DNA of 64,000 nucleotides, taken from positions 620,001-684,000 of the forward strand of contig NC_015684.1 in the NCBI RefSeq assembly GCF_000218565.1, given 5' to 3'. Position 1 is the stretch's first letter, and each line of letters opens with the position of its first letter. The translations under genes and the position numbers were made by a program. The notes under the pieces are model-generated. The model worked only from the letters and a program-made list of their open reading frames with translations, did no database searches and was not told the DNA's origin. This document shows, piece by piece, positions 38,327 to 47,449 of the stretch. Origin of the DNA: Afipia carboxidovorans OM5 (GTDB lineage: Bacteria > Pseudomonadota > Alphaproteobacteria > Rhizobiales > Xanthobacteraceae).

Positions 38327-38762
38327 CCGCCGGTGGGCTGACGGGGCGTTGCAGCGCCCTCGCCGGAACGAGCGGATTCAATATGCCAATATATCGTGCG
38401 GCATAATGCCCGTTCGTGATGCCCCGCATCCCTGCGGGCTTCCTACATTCCATCACGAAGCAGCAACGTGCGCGCAGAATGCGGGGAAGTCGCAATGCGT
38501 ACGGTTCCGTCGGTGAGTTTTTCGCACATGATTGTGAGATATTATCGATTTCTGTTCGTACGAAAATTTATAGTCTTCGATAGGCGAACTCATCGAGGGT
38601 GCGGCCGTGGCGACGGCCGCACGGGATAAGACGGCTGCAGTGAACGGGCAGATATATCGTGCGGCGTGCCGCCATGGTGTTGCGACCCGGTTCGGCAGTT
38701 TCCATTCCGACCTGACAAACGCCTCCTAACCCCAATGGTACATGACCATTTCGAGGTGAAAC
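38327..38762. other. 436-base gap before the molybdenum hydroxylase genes
   Basis: No convincing gene. A 14-base direct repeat, ATATATCGTGCGGC, occurs at 38389–38402 and 38652–38665. A perfect hairpin GTGCGGCCGT–GGCG–ACGGCCGCAC spans 38599–38622. An AT-rich stretch (about 38530–38580, containing GATATTATCG) may hold the promoter. Together these suggest that the hydroxylase genes have their own control. Confidence 0.5.
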
Positions 38763-39233
38763 ATGACAGTCTCCAAATCACTCACAGTGAACGGCAAGAA
38801 GGTGTCCGTTCGGATCGACGATCCAGACATGCCGCTTTTGTATGTGCTGCGCGATAATCTCGCGCTGCACGGTCCGCGCTTCGGCTGCGGCCTATCTCAA
38901 TGCGGCGCCTGCACGGTGCATATCGATGGCGCGGCGGTGCGCTCCTGCGTCACGCCGCTGTCCTCCATCACCGACAAGCAGAAGGTCGTCACCCTGGAAG
39001 GATTGGGGACGCCGCAGAAGCCTCATCCGGTGCAGCGCGCCTTCATCGAAGAGCAGGCCGTGCAGTGCGGCTATTGCATCAACGGCATGATCATGGAGTC
39101 GGCCGCGTTTCTTGCGAAGAACAAGAAGCCGACCGAAGAGCAGATCAAGGAAGCGTTGGGCAATAATTTGTGCCGCTGTGGAACGCACAGTCGCATTGTC
39201 AAAGCCGTCAAGCGCGCGTCGAGCTACGTGTAA
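38763..39233 (+). CDS. [2Fe-2S] subunit of a molybdenum hydroxylase (IorA type)
   Basis: 156 residues. The N-terminal plant-type [2Fe-2S] domain has CGLSQCGACTVHIDG plus a later Cys (VRSC), and the C-terminal helical domain has the second cluster CGYCINGMIM…CRCGTHSRI. This is the small subunit of two-component, FAD-less hydroxylases such as isoquinoline 1-oxidoreductase, which pass electrons to a cytochrome. It is followed directly by the large subunit. Confidence 0.93.
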   Translation: MTVSKSLTVNGKKVSVRIDDPDMPLLYVLRDNLALHGPRFGCGLSQCGACTVHIDGAAVRSCVTPLSSITDKQKVVTLEGLGTPQKPHPVQRAFIEEQAVQCGYCINGMIMESAAFLAKNKKPTEEQIKEALGNNLCRCGTHSRIVKAVKRASSYV

Positions 39234-39244
39234 GGGAGGCTGTC

Positions 39245-41452
39245 ATGAATTTGCATGTTTCACGACGTCAGCTTCTGAAGGGAAGCGGAGCTCTCGTTGT
39301 CAGTTTTGCCATCGGCGGCACGCTCGATGGCGCCCTTGCGCAGGATGCGGCAAAACCTGGCAAGCCGTTGGCGCTGACGGAAGTCGATAGCTTCCTGTCG
39401 ATCGACACCAAAGGGAAAGTCACCGTCTATTCGGGGAAGGTCGATCTCGGCACCGGCATCTCGACGGCGTTGCCGCAGATGGTCGCTGAAGAACTCGACG
39501 TGCCGTTGTCCGCGATCAAGTTCATTCAGGGCGACACCGGTTTGACGCCGGATCAGGGCGTGTCGTCCGGAAGTCTCGGCATTCAGAGCGGTGGTGTTCA
39601 ACTCAGGCAGGCGGCGGCGACGGCGCGCAATGCGTTGCTCGACGAAGCGGCGAAGCATCTCGGCGAGCCGCGCGAAAGCCTGTCCGTCGAGAATGGCGTC
39701 GTCAAATCCAAGGGCGGCAAGCAGGTCAGCTACGGTCAACTGATCGGCGACAAGAGTTTCAATCTGAAGCTCGATCCGAAGAAGCCGGTCCAGACCAAAG
39801 ACCCGAAGGACTTCAAGGTGGTCGGCAAGTCGGCCATGCGTGTCGATATTCCCGGCAAGGTCACCGGCCAGTTCACTTACATGCAGGACGTTCGCGTGCC
39901 GGGCATGTTGCATGGCCGCGTGATCCGGCCGCCGGCCTTCGGCGCGAAGATCGAGAGCGTGGATGAAAGTTCGATCAAGTCGATCCCGGATGTCACCGTC
40001 GTGCGCGAGAAGGATTTCCTCGGCGTCGTTGCAGCCACCGAGTGGAATGCAATCCGCGCCGCCCAGAAACTGAAGGTGAGCTGGTCGAAGTCGGAAACGC
40101 TGCCCGATCAAGCCAAGCTTTGGGACCATGTGCGATCGACCAAGATCGCCAAGGACGACGTCACCAGCAACACCGGCGACGTGGTCGCCGCGCTGAATGC
40201 CGACGGCAAGAAGCTGTCAGCGACGTACGATTTCGCGATCAACCTTCACGGATCGATCGGTCCATCCTGTGCGATTGCGGAATTCAAGGACGGCAAGCTG
40301 ACGTCATGGTCTGCCTCTCAGGCGACACACAATCTGCGCAAGCAACTGGCGCAGATGTTCGGGATGCCGGCTGAGGATGTCCGCTGCATCTATCACGAAG
40401 GTGCCGGCTGTTACGGCCGCAACGGCCATGAGGATGCCGCGGGCGATGCGGCGGTGTTGGCCAAGGCCGTCGGCAAGCCGGTGCGCGTGCAGTGGTCGCG
40501 TGCGGACGAGCATGGCTGGGAACCGATGGGGCCGCCGACGCTGATCGATCTGCGGGCCAATATGGACGCGAACGGCAACATCAACGCCTGGGATTCGGAG
40601 TTCTTCGTTCCGCAGGGCATGCCCGGCAGCACGCCGCTGGTGGCGCAGGACCTTGCGGAGTTGCCGTCGACCTTCGTCATGGCGCCGGGCAACGTCATCC
40701 GCAATTCGGCGATCCCCTATAAAATCCCGAATGTGCGCACGGTCTGCCACCGGCTTGAGAGCACGCCGTTCCGCCCGTCCTGGATCAGAGCGCCGGGGCG
40801 CATGCAGAACACGTATGCGAACGAATGCTTCCTGGACGAATTGGCGGCCGAAGCCAAGATCGATCCACTTGAGTTTCGTTTGAAGTATCTCGATGACAAT
40901 CGCGGCATCGAGGTGCTGGATCGTCTGGCCAAGCTTGCCAAGTGGGACAAGCGTGCCTCGCCGAAGGGTAATCGCTCCGGCAACATCCTGAAGGGCAGGG
41001 GCATCAGCTATACGAAGTATGAGTTGACCCGCACGTATGTCGGGGCTGTGGCCGAAGTGGAGGTCGACCGGAGCACCGGAAAGATTCGCGTTCCGCGCTT
41101 TTATATCGTTCACGATTGCGGACAGATCATCAATCCGGACGGCGTCAAGAACCAGATCGACGGCAACATCATCCAGACCGTCAGCCGCACGCTGATCGAG
41201 GAAGTGAAGTTCGATCGCGCGATGTCGACCTCGCTCGATTGGGCGACCTATCCGATCCTGACGTTCCCGGACATTCCGGAAATTGTCATCGAGCTGATCG
41301 ATCGGCCAAACGAGAAGCCGTGGGGTGCGGGAGAGCCGACGACGGCGATCGTGCCGTCGTCGATCTCCAATGCGGTGTTCGATGCAACCGGCATTCGCCT
41401 GCGGTCGGTGCCCTATACGCCGGATAAGCTGAAGGCTGCGCTGCAAGCGTAA
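39245..41452 (+). CDS. Molybdopterin-binding subunit of a molybdenum hydroxylase (IorB type)
   Basis: 735 residues from the ATG at 39245. The N-terminus SRRQLLKGSGALVVSFAIGG is a twin-arginine signal, so the enzyme is probably exported folded with its cofactor. The C-terminal WGAGEPTTAIVPSS contains the catalytic Glu of the xanthine-oxidase family. Length and lack of a FAD subunit fit the IorAB type, acting on N-heterocycles or aldehydes in the periplasm. No cofactor-insertion (XdhC-like) or cytochrome gene is adjacent. A terminator hairpin follows. Confidence 0.92.
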   Translation: MNLHVSRRQLLKGSGALVVSFAIGGTLDGALAQDAAKPGKPLALTEVDSFLSIDTKGKVTVYSGKVDLGTGISTALPQMVAEELDVPLSAIKFIQGDTGLTPDQGVSSGSLGIQSGGVQLRQAAATARNALLDEAAKHLGEPRESLSVENGVVKSKGGKQVSYGQLIGDKSFNLKLDPKKPVQTKDPKDFKVVGKSAMRVDIPGKVTGQFTYMQDVRVPGMLHGRVIRPPAFGAKIESVDESSIKSIPDVTVVREKDFLGVVAATEWNAIRAAQKLKVSWSKSETLPDQAKLWDHVRSTKIAKDDVTSNTGDVVAALNADGKKLSATYDFAINLHGSIGPSCAIAEFKDGKLTSWSASQATHNLRKQLAQMFGMPAEDVRCIYHEGAGCYGRNGHEDAAGDAAVLAKAVGKPVRVQWSRADEHGWEPMGPPTLIDLRANMDANGNINAWDSEFFVPQGMPGSTPLVAQDLAELPSTFVMAPGNVIRNSAIPYKIPNVRTVCHRLESTPFRPSWIRAPGRMQNTYANECFLDELAAEAKIDPLEFRLKYLDDNRGIEVLDRLAKLAKWDKRASPKGNRSGNILKGRGISYTKYELTRTYVGAVAEVEVDRSTGKIRVPRFYIVHDCGQIINPDGVKNQIDGNIIQTVSRTLIEEVKFDRAMSTSLDWATYPILTFPDIPEIVIELIDRPNEKPWGAGEPTTAIVPSSISNAVFDATGIRLRSVPYTPDKLKAALQA

Positions 41453-41491
41453 ACGACGCTGCCAGCCAAGGAAGTCTCCAGACACGTCAAT

Positions 41492-41533
41492 CTCCAGGGT
41501 CTTGCAAAGAGCAAGGCCCTGGAGAAATCGTTT
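41492..41533 (+). terminator. Rho-independent-like terminator after the hydroxylase operon
   Basis: CTCCAGGGTCTTGC–AAAGA–GCAAGGCCCTGGAG forms a 14-pair stem with one G·T pair, followed by AAATCGTTTT. It lies 40 bases after the large-subunit stop. Confidence 0.7.
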
Positions 41534-41711
41534 TCGGAATGTGTGAGCTCTGGGCGTCTGCGGCGGTTCCGCGCACGCGGCGCAACGGTGCGCTTCAATT
41601 CGGAAAGTGGCTGGGACACAGCGGAAAATGCGAATTTAGTTACAATTTTTGGTCCGCCAGAACTAATAAGAAACCATAGCACTACCGCAAATTTTAACGG
41701 AGCCCTGATAG

Positions 41712-41739
41712 CCACGAAGACGTCTATGTCTTTGCGTGG
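41712..41739 (+). promoter_or_regulatory. Hairpin covering the ribosome site of the FIST gene
   Basis: CCACGAAGAC (41712–41721) pairs with GTCTT and CGTGG (41728–41739, two-base bulge). The right arm overlaps the GGGA ribosome site six bases before the ATG at 41746, so folding could limit translation. Confidence 0.4.
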
Positions 41740-41745
41740 GATATC

Positions 41746-42969
41746 ATGGTTGCTTTGAAATCATTTGCTGCCTCCGGCTCGACGGAGAATGTTTTATCCG
41801 ACCTGTCGCTCCACATCGCTGATGCGACCATAAAGCCGAACCTCGTCTGCGCATTCTATGATTGCGATCACGACGATCAGGCGATCCTCGATTTCCTCCG
41901 CAAGGAATTTCCTGATGCCGCGATCCTCGGCGGGACGTCCTGTGCCGGCATCATGACCGAAGCCGGGCTCGGCGGCGCAGGTTCGATCGGCGTTCTGCTG
42001 ATCGAAGACGCAGACGGTGATTACGGCACCGCAGGTGTGCGCCTTGAGGGCGATGCTGCGGATTGTGCGGAACGCGCACTCCACACTGCGCTCGAGAATG
42101 CAGGCTGCGCCGGCGAACTGCCCGAACTGATCTGGATCTATCAGACGCCTGGTCAGGAAGAAGCGGTGATCGAAGGCCTGCGGCGCGTTGTCGGAGATCG
42201 CTGCCCGATCATCGGCGGCAGTGCGGCCGACAACGAGGTCGCCGGGAAGTGGCGGCAGATCAGTCAGGGTGGCGTGATGACCGACGGGCTGGTCGTCGGC
42301 GTGCTGTTCTCCTCCGGCGGCATCGGTTTCATGTTTCAGGGCGGCTATGAGCCGAGCGGCGAAAGCGGCATCGTCACGCGTGTCGTTTACGGCTCCGCAG
42401 GCGGCAGCGGTATCGTCACCCAATCGTGCGGCCGGCAGATCGTCTCGATCGATGGCCGGCCAGCAGCCGAAGTTTATAACGAATGGCTCGGCGGCGTGCT
42501 CGCGGAAAAGGTCGAGGCCGGCGGTAATATTCTCGTCGACACTACGATGCATCCGCTTGGTGTCGACGCCGGGAAGATCGAGGGCATCACCCACTATCTG
42601 CTCGTGCACCCGGACAAGATCCTCGAGAACGGTGTGCTGTCGACCTTCGCGTCGATCGAGGAAGGCACGCGGCTTTACAGCATGCGGGGCGAAAAGGCGC
42701 GCCTTGTCGATCGCGCCGGGAAGGTCGCATCGGCGGCAACGGCGACGCTCTCGGGCGGGCTCTCCAACCTTGCCGGCGGCCTCGTGGTCTATTGCGCGGG
42801 CTGCATGCTGGCGGTCGGCGACGGCATGCCGAAAGTCTCGCAGGCGGTCGCGTCAAGCTTCGGCGGCATGCCGTTCCTCGGCTGCTTCACCTTTGGTGAG
42901 CAGGGCGCGATCCTCAACAAGAACGCGCACGGCAACCTGATGATCTCCGCGATCGCTTTCGGCAAATAA
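41746..42969 (+). CDS. FIST-domain sensor protein
   Basis: 407 residues. The N-terminal FIST domain has the pattern AILGGTSCAGIMTEAG and CPIIGGSAADNEVAGKW; the C-terminal FIST_C domain has GCMLAVGDGMPKVSQAVASSFGGMPFLGCFTFGEQG. FIST domains are predicted small-ligand (amino-acid-like) sensors linked to signalling proteins. No membrane segment. Twelve bases separate it from the GGDEF/EAL gene, so it probably reports to that protein. Confidence 0.9.
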   Translation: MVALKSFAASGSTENVLSDLSLHIADATIKPNLVCAFYDCDHDDQAILDFLRKEFPDAAILGGTSCAGIMTEAGLGGAGSIGVLLIEDADGDYGTAGVRLEGDAADCAERALHTALENAGCAGELPELIWIYQTPGQEEAVIEGLRRVVGDRCPIIGGSAADNEVAGKWRQISQGGVMTDGLVVGVLFSSGGIGFMFQGGYEPSGESGIVTRVVYGSAGGSGIVTQSCGRQIVSIDGRPAAEVYNEWLGGVLAEKVEAGGNILVDTTMHPLGVDAGKIEGITHYLLVHPDKILENGVLSTFASIEEGTRLYSMRGEKARLVDRAGKVASAATATLSGGLSNLAGGLVVYCAGCMLAVGDGMPKVSQAVASSFGGMPFLGCFTFGEQGAILNKNAHGNLMISAIAFGK

Positions 42970-42981
42970 CGGGCTGACTTT

Positions 42982-44931
42982 ATGGAAGGCTCAGAAGAGC
43001 TTCGCGAAACACTTGTCGAGATGCGCAGGGAAGTCGATATCCTGCGCACCGAAACCACGCATGCCAACCTGCTCTTGAGTGCGCTTGATGCCGTGCTGTG
43101 CGTGGACGGCGACAACGATCCGTTCGCGGGCGTGTTCTCCGCGTTAATGCCGGTGTTCGACTATTCCTGCGCTATCGTGCTGGTCGAGCGACGGCATGGC
43201 GACGATTCGCTGGAATGCGTGGCGTCGAGTCAGCCTGCGGCCGTGGGCTCGATCTGGAAGATCACGCGCCTGTTCGGCAAGGCATTGTCCGGCCGTATCG
43301 TCACGACCGTCTCGGACGGCGGGCCTGACGAATGTCCCGGTGATTTCGGCATCAATCTTTCCGGTGTGCAGCCTGCGCTTTATCTGCCGCTTGGCATTCG
43401 CAACCGGCGCGGCCTGATGATGCTGTTGCGCAGCGAAGATCAGCCCGGATTCGACCGCGCGCATGTGGCGGTGGCGCGAAAATTCTCGCTGCTCGCCTCG
43501 CACGCGCTGGCGGCGTCCCGCGCCAACCAGACCGAGGCGGAGAGCAACCGGCTTCAGCACCTCACCGAGCAGCTGAAGATCAGCCAGGAAGCGCTGCGTT
43601 TCCGCGCCAATTTTGATGCGCTGACGGGCCTGCCGAACCGCACCCACATTCAGGAGCTTGTCGACGATCTGATCCGCACCGCCGACGATGACCGGAAAGT
43701 GGCGTTCGCCTTTCTCGATCTCGACGACTTCAAGCAGGTCAACGATCATCACGGGCATGCCATCGGCGACGAACTGTTGCGGCAGATCGCCAAGCGGGTG
43801 AAATCCGAGATCCGGTCCACGGATATTTTCGGGCGCATCAGCGGCGACGAGTTCGTGATTATCCTCAATCCTGTCGACCAGCGCTCCGACGCGTCCGCAT
43901 TGATCAGCCGCGTGCGCAGCCGTCTGAAGCGGCCGTTCCGGATCGAGGGAGTCGGAATCAAGACGTCCGCCTCGATCGGCGTCGCGCTTTATCCAGATCA
44001 TGGCCGCGACTACGACACGTTGCGGCGCCATGCGGACATGGCGATGTATCGCGCCAAAAGCTCTTCCAAGGGCGGTGTCGCCTTCTTCAACCGGACGCTG
44101 GGGCGCAGAGCGACGGAGAAGTTGTCGCTGGAACGCTGCATTCGCGGGGCTCTTTCCAATCGTGAATTCCGCTGTGCGCTTCAGCAGAAGGTCGATTTCC
44201 GCACCCGCACCATCGTCGGTTTCGAGGCGCTTTCGCGCTGGGTCGATCAGAGCGGTGCCGTGCACGCGCCGGGAGAGTTTCTGCCGCTCGCCAGCGAGCT
44301 TGGCGTTCTCGACGGGATTACCCATTTGATCGTCGATGATCTGATCCAGCATCTGCCGGAGCTGGATGCCAAGTTCGGCCTTGCCACCAAATACAGCATC
44401 AACATCTCCGCCGCGCAGTCGATGAAGATGCCCTTCATGCTCAAGCTGGCGCAGCGGATTTACGACACCGGGCAGGCTGGACGCGTCATTCTGGAGTTGA
44501 CGGAAGAATCCTTCGCGGCCATTGGACCGTTCCAGACCCACGTGCTTCCCATGCTGCGTGAGGCGGGCGTGAGCATCTCGATCGACGATTTCGGGACGGG
44601 ATATTCATCGCTCGCTAAGCTGGCGGACCTGACGGTGGATGAACTGAAGATCGACCGTTCGCTGGTCTCGTCGATCCACCAGCGCCCGCGCAACCAAAGC
44701 ATTCTCCGCGCCATCGAATCGCTCGGCTCTGCTCTCAGCGTGTCCGTGGTTGCGGAAGGGATCGAGACTCTGGAAGAGCAGGACTATCTGATCAATCAGA
44801 CGCGCCTTCGTCTTGGCCAGGGCTATCTGTTCCACAAGCCGGAGTTCATTGCCGATCTGATCGCCGGCGATGGCGGGACGCGGCTGCCGGAGCGTTCGCT
44901 GGCCAAGCCGTCGTCATCCCATGCGGCGTGA
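42982..44931 (+). CDS. GAF-like/GGDEF/EAL cyclic-di-GMP signalling protein
   Basis: 649 residues, no membrane segment. A coiled start and GAF-like region (about 45–175) lead to a GGDEF domain with SGDEF at 287–291 and an inhibitory RxxD site (RSTD, 278–281) five residues before it. The EAL domain follows with intact Glu415-Ala-Leu, then LELTEESF, IDDFGTGYSSL, ELKIDRS and VVAEGIET. The phosphodiesterase half looks active. The cyclase half has Ser for the first Gly and may be weak or act as a GTP sensor. Its input is probably the FIST protein encoded upstream. Confidence 0.92.
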   Translation: MEGSEELRETLVEMRREVDILRTETTHANLLLSALDAVLCVDGDNDPFAGVFSALMPVFDYSCAIVLVERRHGDDSLECVASSQPAAVGSIWKITRLFGKALSGRIVTTVSDGGPDECPGDFGINLSGVQPALYLPLGIRNRRGLMMLLRSEDQPGFDRAHVAVARKFSLLASHALAASRANQTEAESNRLQHLTEQLKISQEALRFRANFDALTGLPNRTHIQELVDDLIRTADDDRKVAFAFLDLDDFKQVNDHHGHAIGDELLRQIAKRVKSEIRSTDIFGRISGDEFVIILNPVDQRSDASALISRVRSRLKRPFRIEGVGIKTSASIGVALYPDHGRDYDTLRRHADMAMYRAKSSSKGGVAFFNRTLGRRATEKLSLERCIRGALSNREFRCALQQKVDFRTRTIVGFEALSRWVDQSGAVHAPGEFLPLASELGVLDGITHLIVDDLIQHLPELDAKFGLATKYSINISAAQSMKMPFMLKLAQRIYDTGQAGRVILELTEESFAAIGPFQTHVLPMLREAGVSISIDDFGTGYSSLAKLADLTVDELKIDRSLVSSIHQRPRNQSILRAIESLGSALSVSVVAEGIETLEEQDYLINQTRLRLGQGYLFHKPEFIADLIAGDGGTRLPERSLAKPSSSHAA

Positions 44932-44950
44932 CGCTTTCTTTGAGTCCAAA

Positions 44951-44975
44951 CGGGGCTCTCGCAAGGAGAGCCCCG
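44951..44975. terminator. Bidirectional terminator between the EAL and mmsA genes
   Basis: CGGGGCTCTC–GCAAG–GAGAGCCCCG, a perfect ten-base stem between convergent genes. It is followed by an A/T-rich run (AAAATTTATTT) on the plus side. Confidence 0.8.
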
Positions 44976-44982
44976 CGAAAAT

Positions 44983-46500
44983 TTATTTCGCAACCGGCAT
45001 CGTGAATTCGGCACCCTTGCCGATGCTGCTCGGCCAGCGCTGCATGATGCTCTTGTAGCGCGTGTAGAAGCGAATGCCTTCCTCGCCATAGGCGTGATGA
45101 TCGCCGAACAGCGAGCGCTTCCACCCGCCGAACGAGTGCCAGGCCATCGGCACCGGAATCGGTACGTTGATGCCGACCATGCCGACCTTGATCTGGCGTG
45201 AGAAGGCGCGCGCCACGCCGCCGTCGCTGGTGTAGCACGACACGCCATTGCCGAACTCATGAGCGTTGATGAGCTCGACGGCTTCCGCGAGATCGCGCAC
45301 GCGCACGACGGAGAGAACCGGGCCGAAAATCTCATCCTTGTAGATGGTCATGTTCGGGGTGACGTGATCGAACAGCGTGCCGCCGACATAGAAGCCCTTC
45401 TCGTGCCCTTCGACTTCGTGGCCTCTGCCGTCGACGACAAGCGTCGCGCCTTCGCCCTGTCCCTTGGCGATATATCCTTCGACTTTCGCCTGATGGATGC
45501 TCGTGACCAAGGGCCCCATCTCAGCCTCGGAATCCATACCGTTGCGAATCTTGAGGGTCCGCGCACGCTCTGCAAGGCGCGGCACTAACTCGTCAGCGAC
45601 ATCGCCGACGGTGACGGCTACCGAAATCGCCATGCAGCGTTCGCCGGCCGAGCCATAGGCCGCGCCGATCAGCGCATCCACCACCTGATCGAGATTGGCA
45701 TCCGGCATGACGACGAGATGATTCTTGGCGCCGCCGAGAGCCTGCACGCGTTTGCCGCGGCTGGTGCCTTCCTTGTAGATGTACTCCGCGATCGGCGTTG
45801 ATCCGACAAAGGACAACGCTTCGACATCCGGATGCTCAAGCAGCGTATCGACCGCGATCTTGTCGCCCTGCACGACATTGAACACGCCGTCGGGGAGACC
45901 CGCTTCCTTCAGCAGTTCTGCAATCAACAGGCTCGGTGAGGGATCGCGTTCGGACGGCTTCAGCACGAAGGTGTTGCCACAGGCGAGTGCGACAGGGACC
46001 ATCCACATCGGCACCATCACCGGGAAATTGAACGGCGTGATGCCGGCGACGACGCCGAGCGGCTGCCGCAGATTCCAGTTGTCGATGCCGCCGCCGATGT
46101 TGTCGGTGAATTCGGACTTCAGCAGAGTCGGGATGCCGCAGGCAAACTCGACGACCTCGATGCCGCGGATCACTTCGCCCTTGGCATCGGAAAACACTTT
46201 GCCGTGCTCGCGCGTGATCAGCTCCGCAAGCTTGTCGTGATTGCGATCAAGCAGCTCCTTGAACTTGAAGAGAATGCGCGCGCGCCGCAGCGGCGGCGTT
46301 TCGGACCATTCCGGAAAGGCGGCTTTGGCTGCATCGACAGCCGCATCGACATCGGCGGCGCTGCCGAGACTGACCCGCGCGCTCACCGCGCCGATCGCGG
46401 GGTTGAAGACGTCTGACGTGCGGCCCGACGTTGCGGCAAATGGCTTGCCGTTAATCCAGTGAGATATAGTATTTACTTGCAATTCCGTCACGGCGTTCAT
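44983..46500 (-). CDS. mmsA: CoA-acylating methylmalonate-semialdehyde dehydrogenase
   Basis: 505 residues of the aldehyde dehydrogenase fold. The MMSDH-type motifs are PFNFPVMVPMWMVPVALACGN, LSFVGSTPIAEYIY and GSAGERCMAISVAV with the catalytic Cys; KDEIFGPVLSVVR and SFGGWKRSLFGD follow. It converts methylmalonate or malonate semialdehyde to propionyl- or acetyl-CoA in valine and inositol breakdown. It is divergent from the DUF1185 gene across 220 bases that hold two palindromes. Confidence 0.93.
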   Translation of the reverse strand: MNAVTELQVNTISHWINGKPFAATSGRTSDVFNPAIGAVSARVSLGSAADVDAAVDAAKAAFPEWSETPPLRRARILFKFKELLDRNHDKLAELITREHGKVFSDAKGEVIRGIEVVEFACGIPTLLKSEFTDNIGGGIDNWNLRQPLGVVAGITPFNFPVMVPMWMVPVALACGNTFVLKPSERDPSPSLLIAELLKEAGLPDGVFNVVQGDKIAVDTLLEHPDVEALSFVGSTPIAEYIYKEGTSRGKRVQALGGAKNHLVVMPDANLDQVVDALIGAAYGSAGERCMAISVAVTVGDVADELVPRLAERARTLKIRNGMDSEAEMGPLVTSIHQAKVEGYIAKGQGEGATLVVDGRGHEVEGHEKGFYVGGTLFDHVTPNMTIYKDEIFGPVLSVVRVRDLAEAVELINAHEFGNGVSCYTSDGGVARAFSRQIKVGMVGINVPIPVPMAWHSFGGWKRSLFGDHHAYGEEGIRFYTRYKSIMQRWPSSIGKGAEFTMPVAK

Positions 46501-46589
46501 ATGGCCTCCTCACGCGGCCGCCGCGCACCAATTCATCCGCGGCGAATGCGTTGTTTCCAGAAAGTCAAAAAGCGCCGTCACCATAAGGA

Positions 46590-46634
46590 CTGATGCTGCA
46601 TCAGCATGTCGGGAAAACTGCATGCATCCATGCA
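46590..46634. promoter_or_regulatory. Two palindromes in the mmsA / DUF1185 divergent control region
   Basis: The first is CTGATGC–T–GCATCAG (46590–46604), a 15-base odd palindrome. The second is TGCATG–CATC–CATGCA (46619–46634). They lie between divergent genes and could bind the nearby LysR or IclR regulator. Centre-to-centre spacing is about 30 bases, three helical turns. Confidence 0.5.
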
Positions 46635-46720
46635 TTCTTGCAAACTGACAGCCCTGCGACGGGCCAATATCCTTCGTCGCGTCCGCCACCGTGCATTCAA
46701 CAGCTTTAGGGAGAGAGAGA

Positions 46721-47335
46721 ATGGTTGATGAAGTTAAGTCAGTGAAAATCAGGCAGTTTCACATGTTCGAGCGTGAAATCCTGAGCGAGGCTGGAAAGCC
46801 GGCTGACAAGGTGGTGCGCCATATCGTGGCGGGCGTGGTGTTCGAAAATCCGTTTGCCGGCAAGGGTGCGGCGAGCGATGCCGATCTCGCGCGTCTTGCG
46901 GAAATCTCGGTGGAAGTTGGCGGGATGCTGACGAAGCGCGTGCTCGAGCGGTTTTCCGGTCAGGAGCGTCCGCGTGCCTACGGCAAAGGCGTGATCGTCG
47001 GAAGCAATGGTGACTCCGAGCACGGTGCGGCGCTCATTCATCCGCGTATCGGTCTTGCGATGCGTCGCGGGCTTGGTGCGGGTCCTGCGCTCATTCCCGG
47101 AAACGCCAAGGTTGGCGGACCGGGCACCTCGATCGACATTCTGTTCGGCGGCGCTGAAGACGCCTGGGACTACGATGCGATGGACGGCACGACGGTGTCG
47201 ATTCCCGGCGGACCGGCAGCGAACGAGATCGCGCTCTTCGTCGGCTTCGGCACCACGCGCGTCAACGCGCGCATCCAGGGGGCCAGCGCCGATCAGGTGG
47301 CGAAGCTGGTCGCCGACATGAGAGCGTCCAAGTAA
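46721..47335 (+). CDS. DUF1185 / 'amino acid synthesis' family protein
   Basis: 204 residues from the ATG at 46721, preceded by AGGGAGAGAGAGA. It shows a YjgF-like-free, single alpha/beta domain with the family stretches VGGMLTKRVLERFSG, AYGKGVIVGSNGDSEHGAALIHPR and GGPGTSIDILFGG. The family (PF06684) is named for amino acid synthesis, but its reaction is not established. Company with mmsA, regulators and a Liv importer suggests amino-acid-derived substrates. Confidence 0.78.
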   Translation: MVDEVKSVKIRQFHMFEREILSEAGKPADKVVRHIVAGVVFENPFAGKGAASDADLARLAEISVEVGGMLTKRVLERFSGQERPRAYGKGVIVGSNGDSEHGAALIHPRIGLAMRRGLGAGPALIPGNAKVGGPGTSIDILFGGAEDAWDYDAMDGTTVSIPGGPAANEIALFVGFGTTRVNARIQGASADQVAKLVADMRASK

Positions 47336-47357
47336 GTCTCTGTAGTCTAATCGTCAG

Positions 47358-47398
47358 TCGGCCCTCCGTTGCTTCGATTCCGATGCACGGAGGGCCGA
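47358..47398. terminator. Bidirectional terminator between the DUF1185 and LysR genes
   Basis: TCGGCCCTCCGT (47358–47369) and ACGGAGGGCCGA (47387–47398) form a perfect 12-base stem with a 17-base loop between convergent genes. Confidence 0.75.
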
Positions 47399-47449
47399 TT
47401 GCGTTTGTGCCTGCAGGAGAGCGGTTTCTTCTCTTAGTCGAGATAGATT

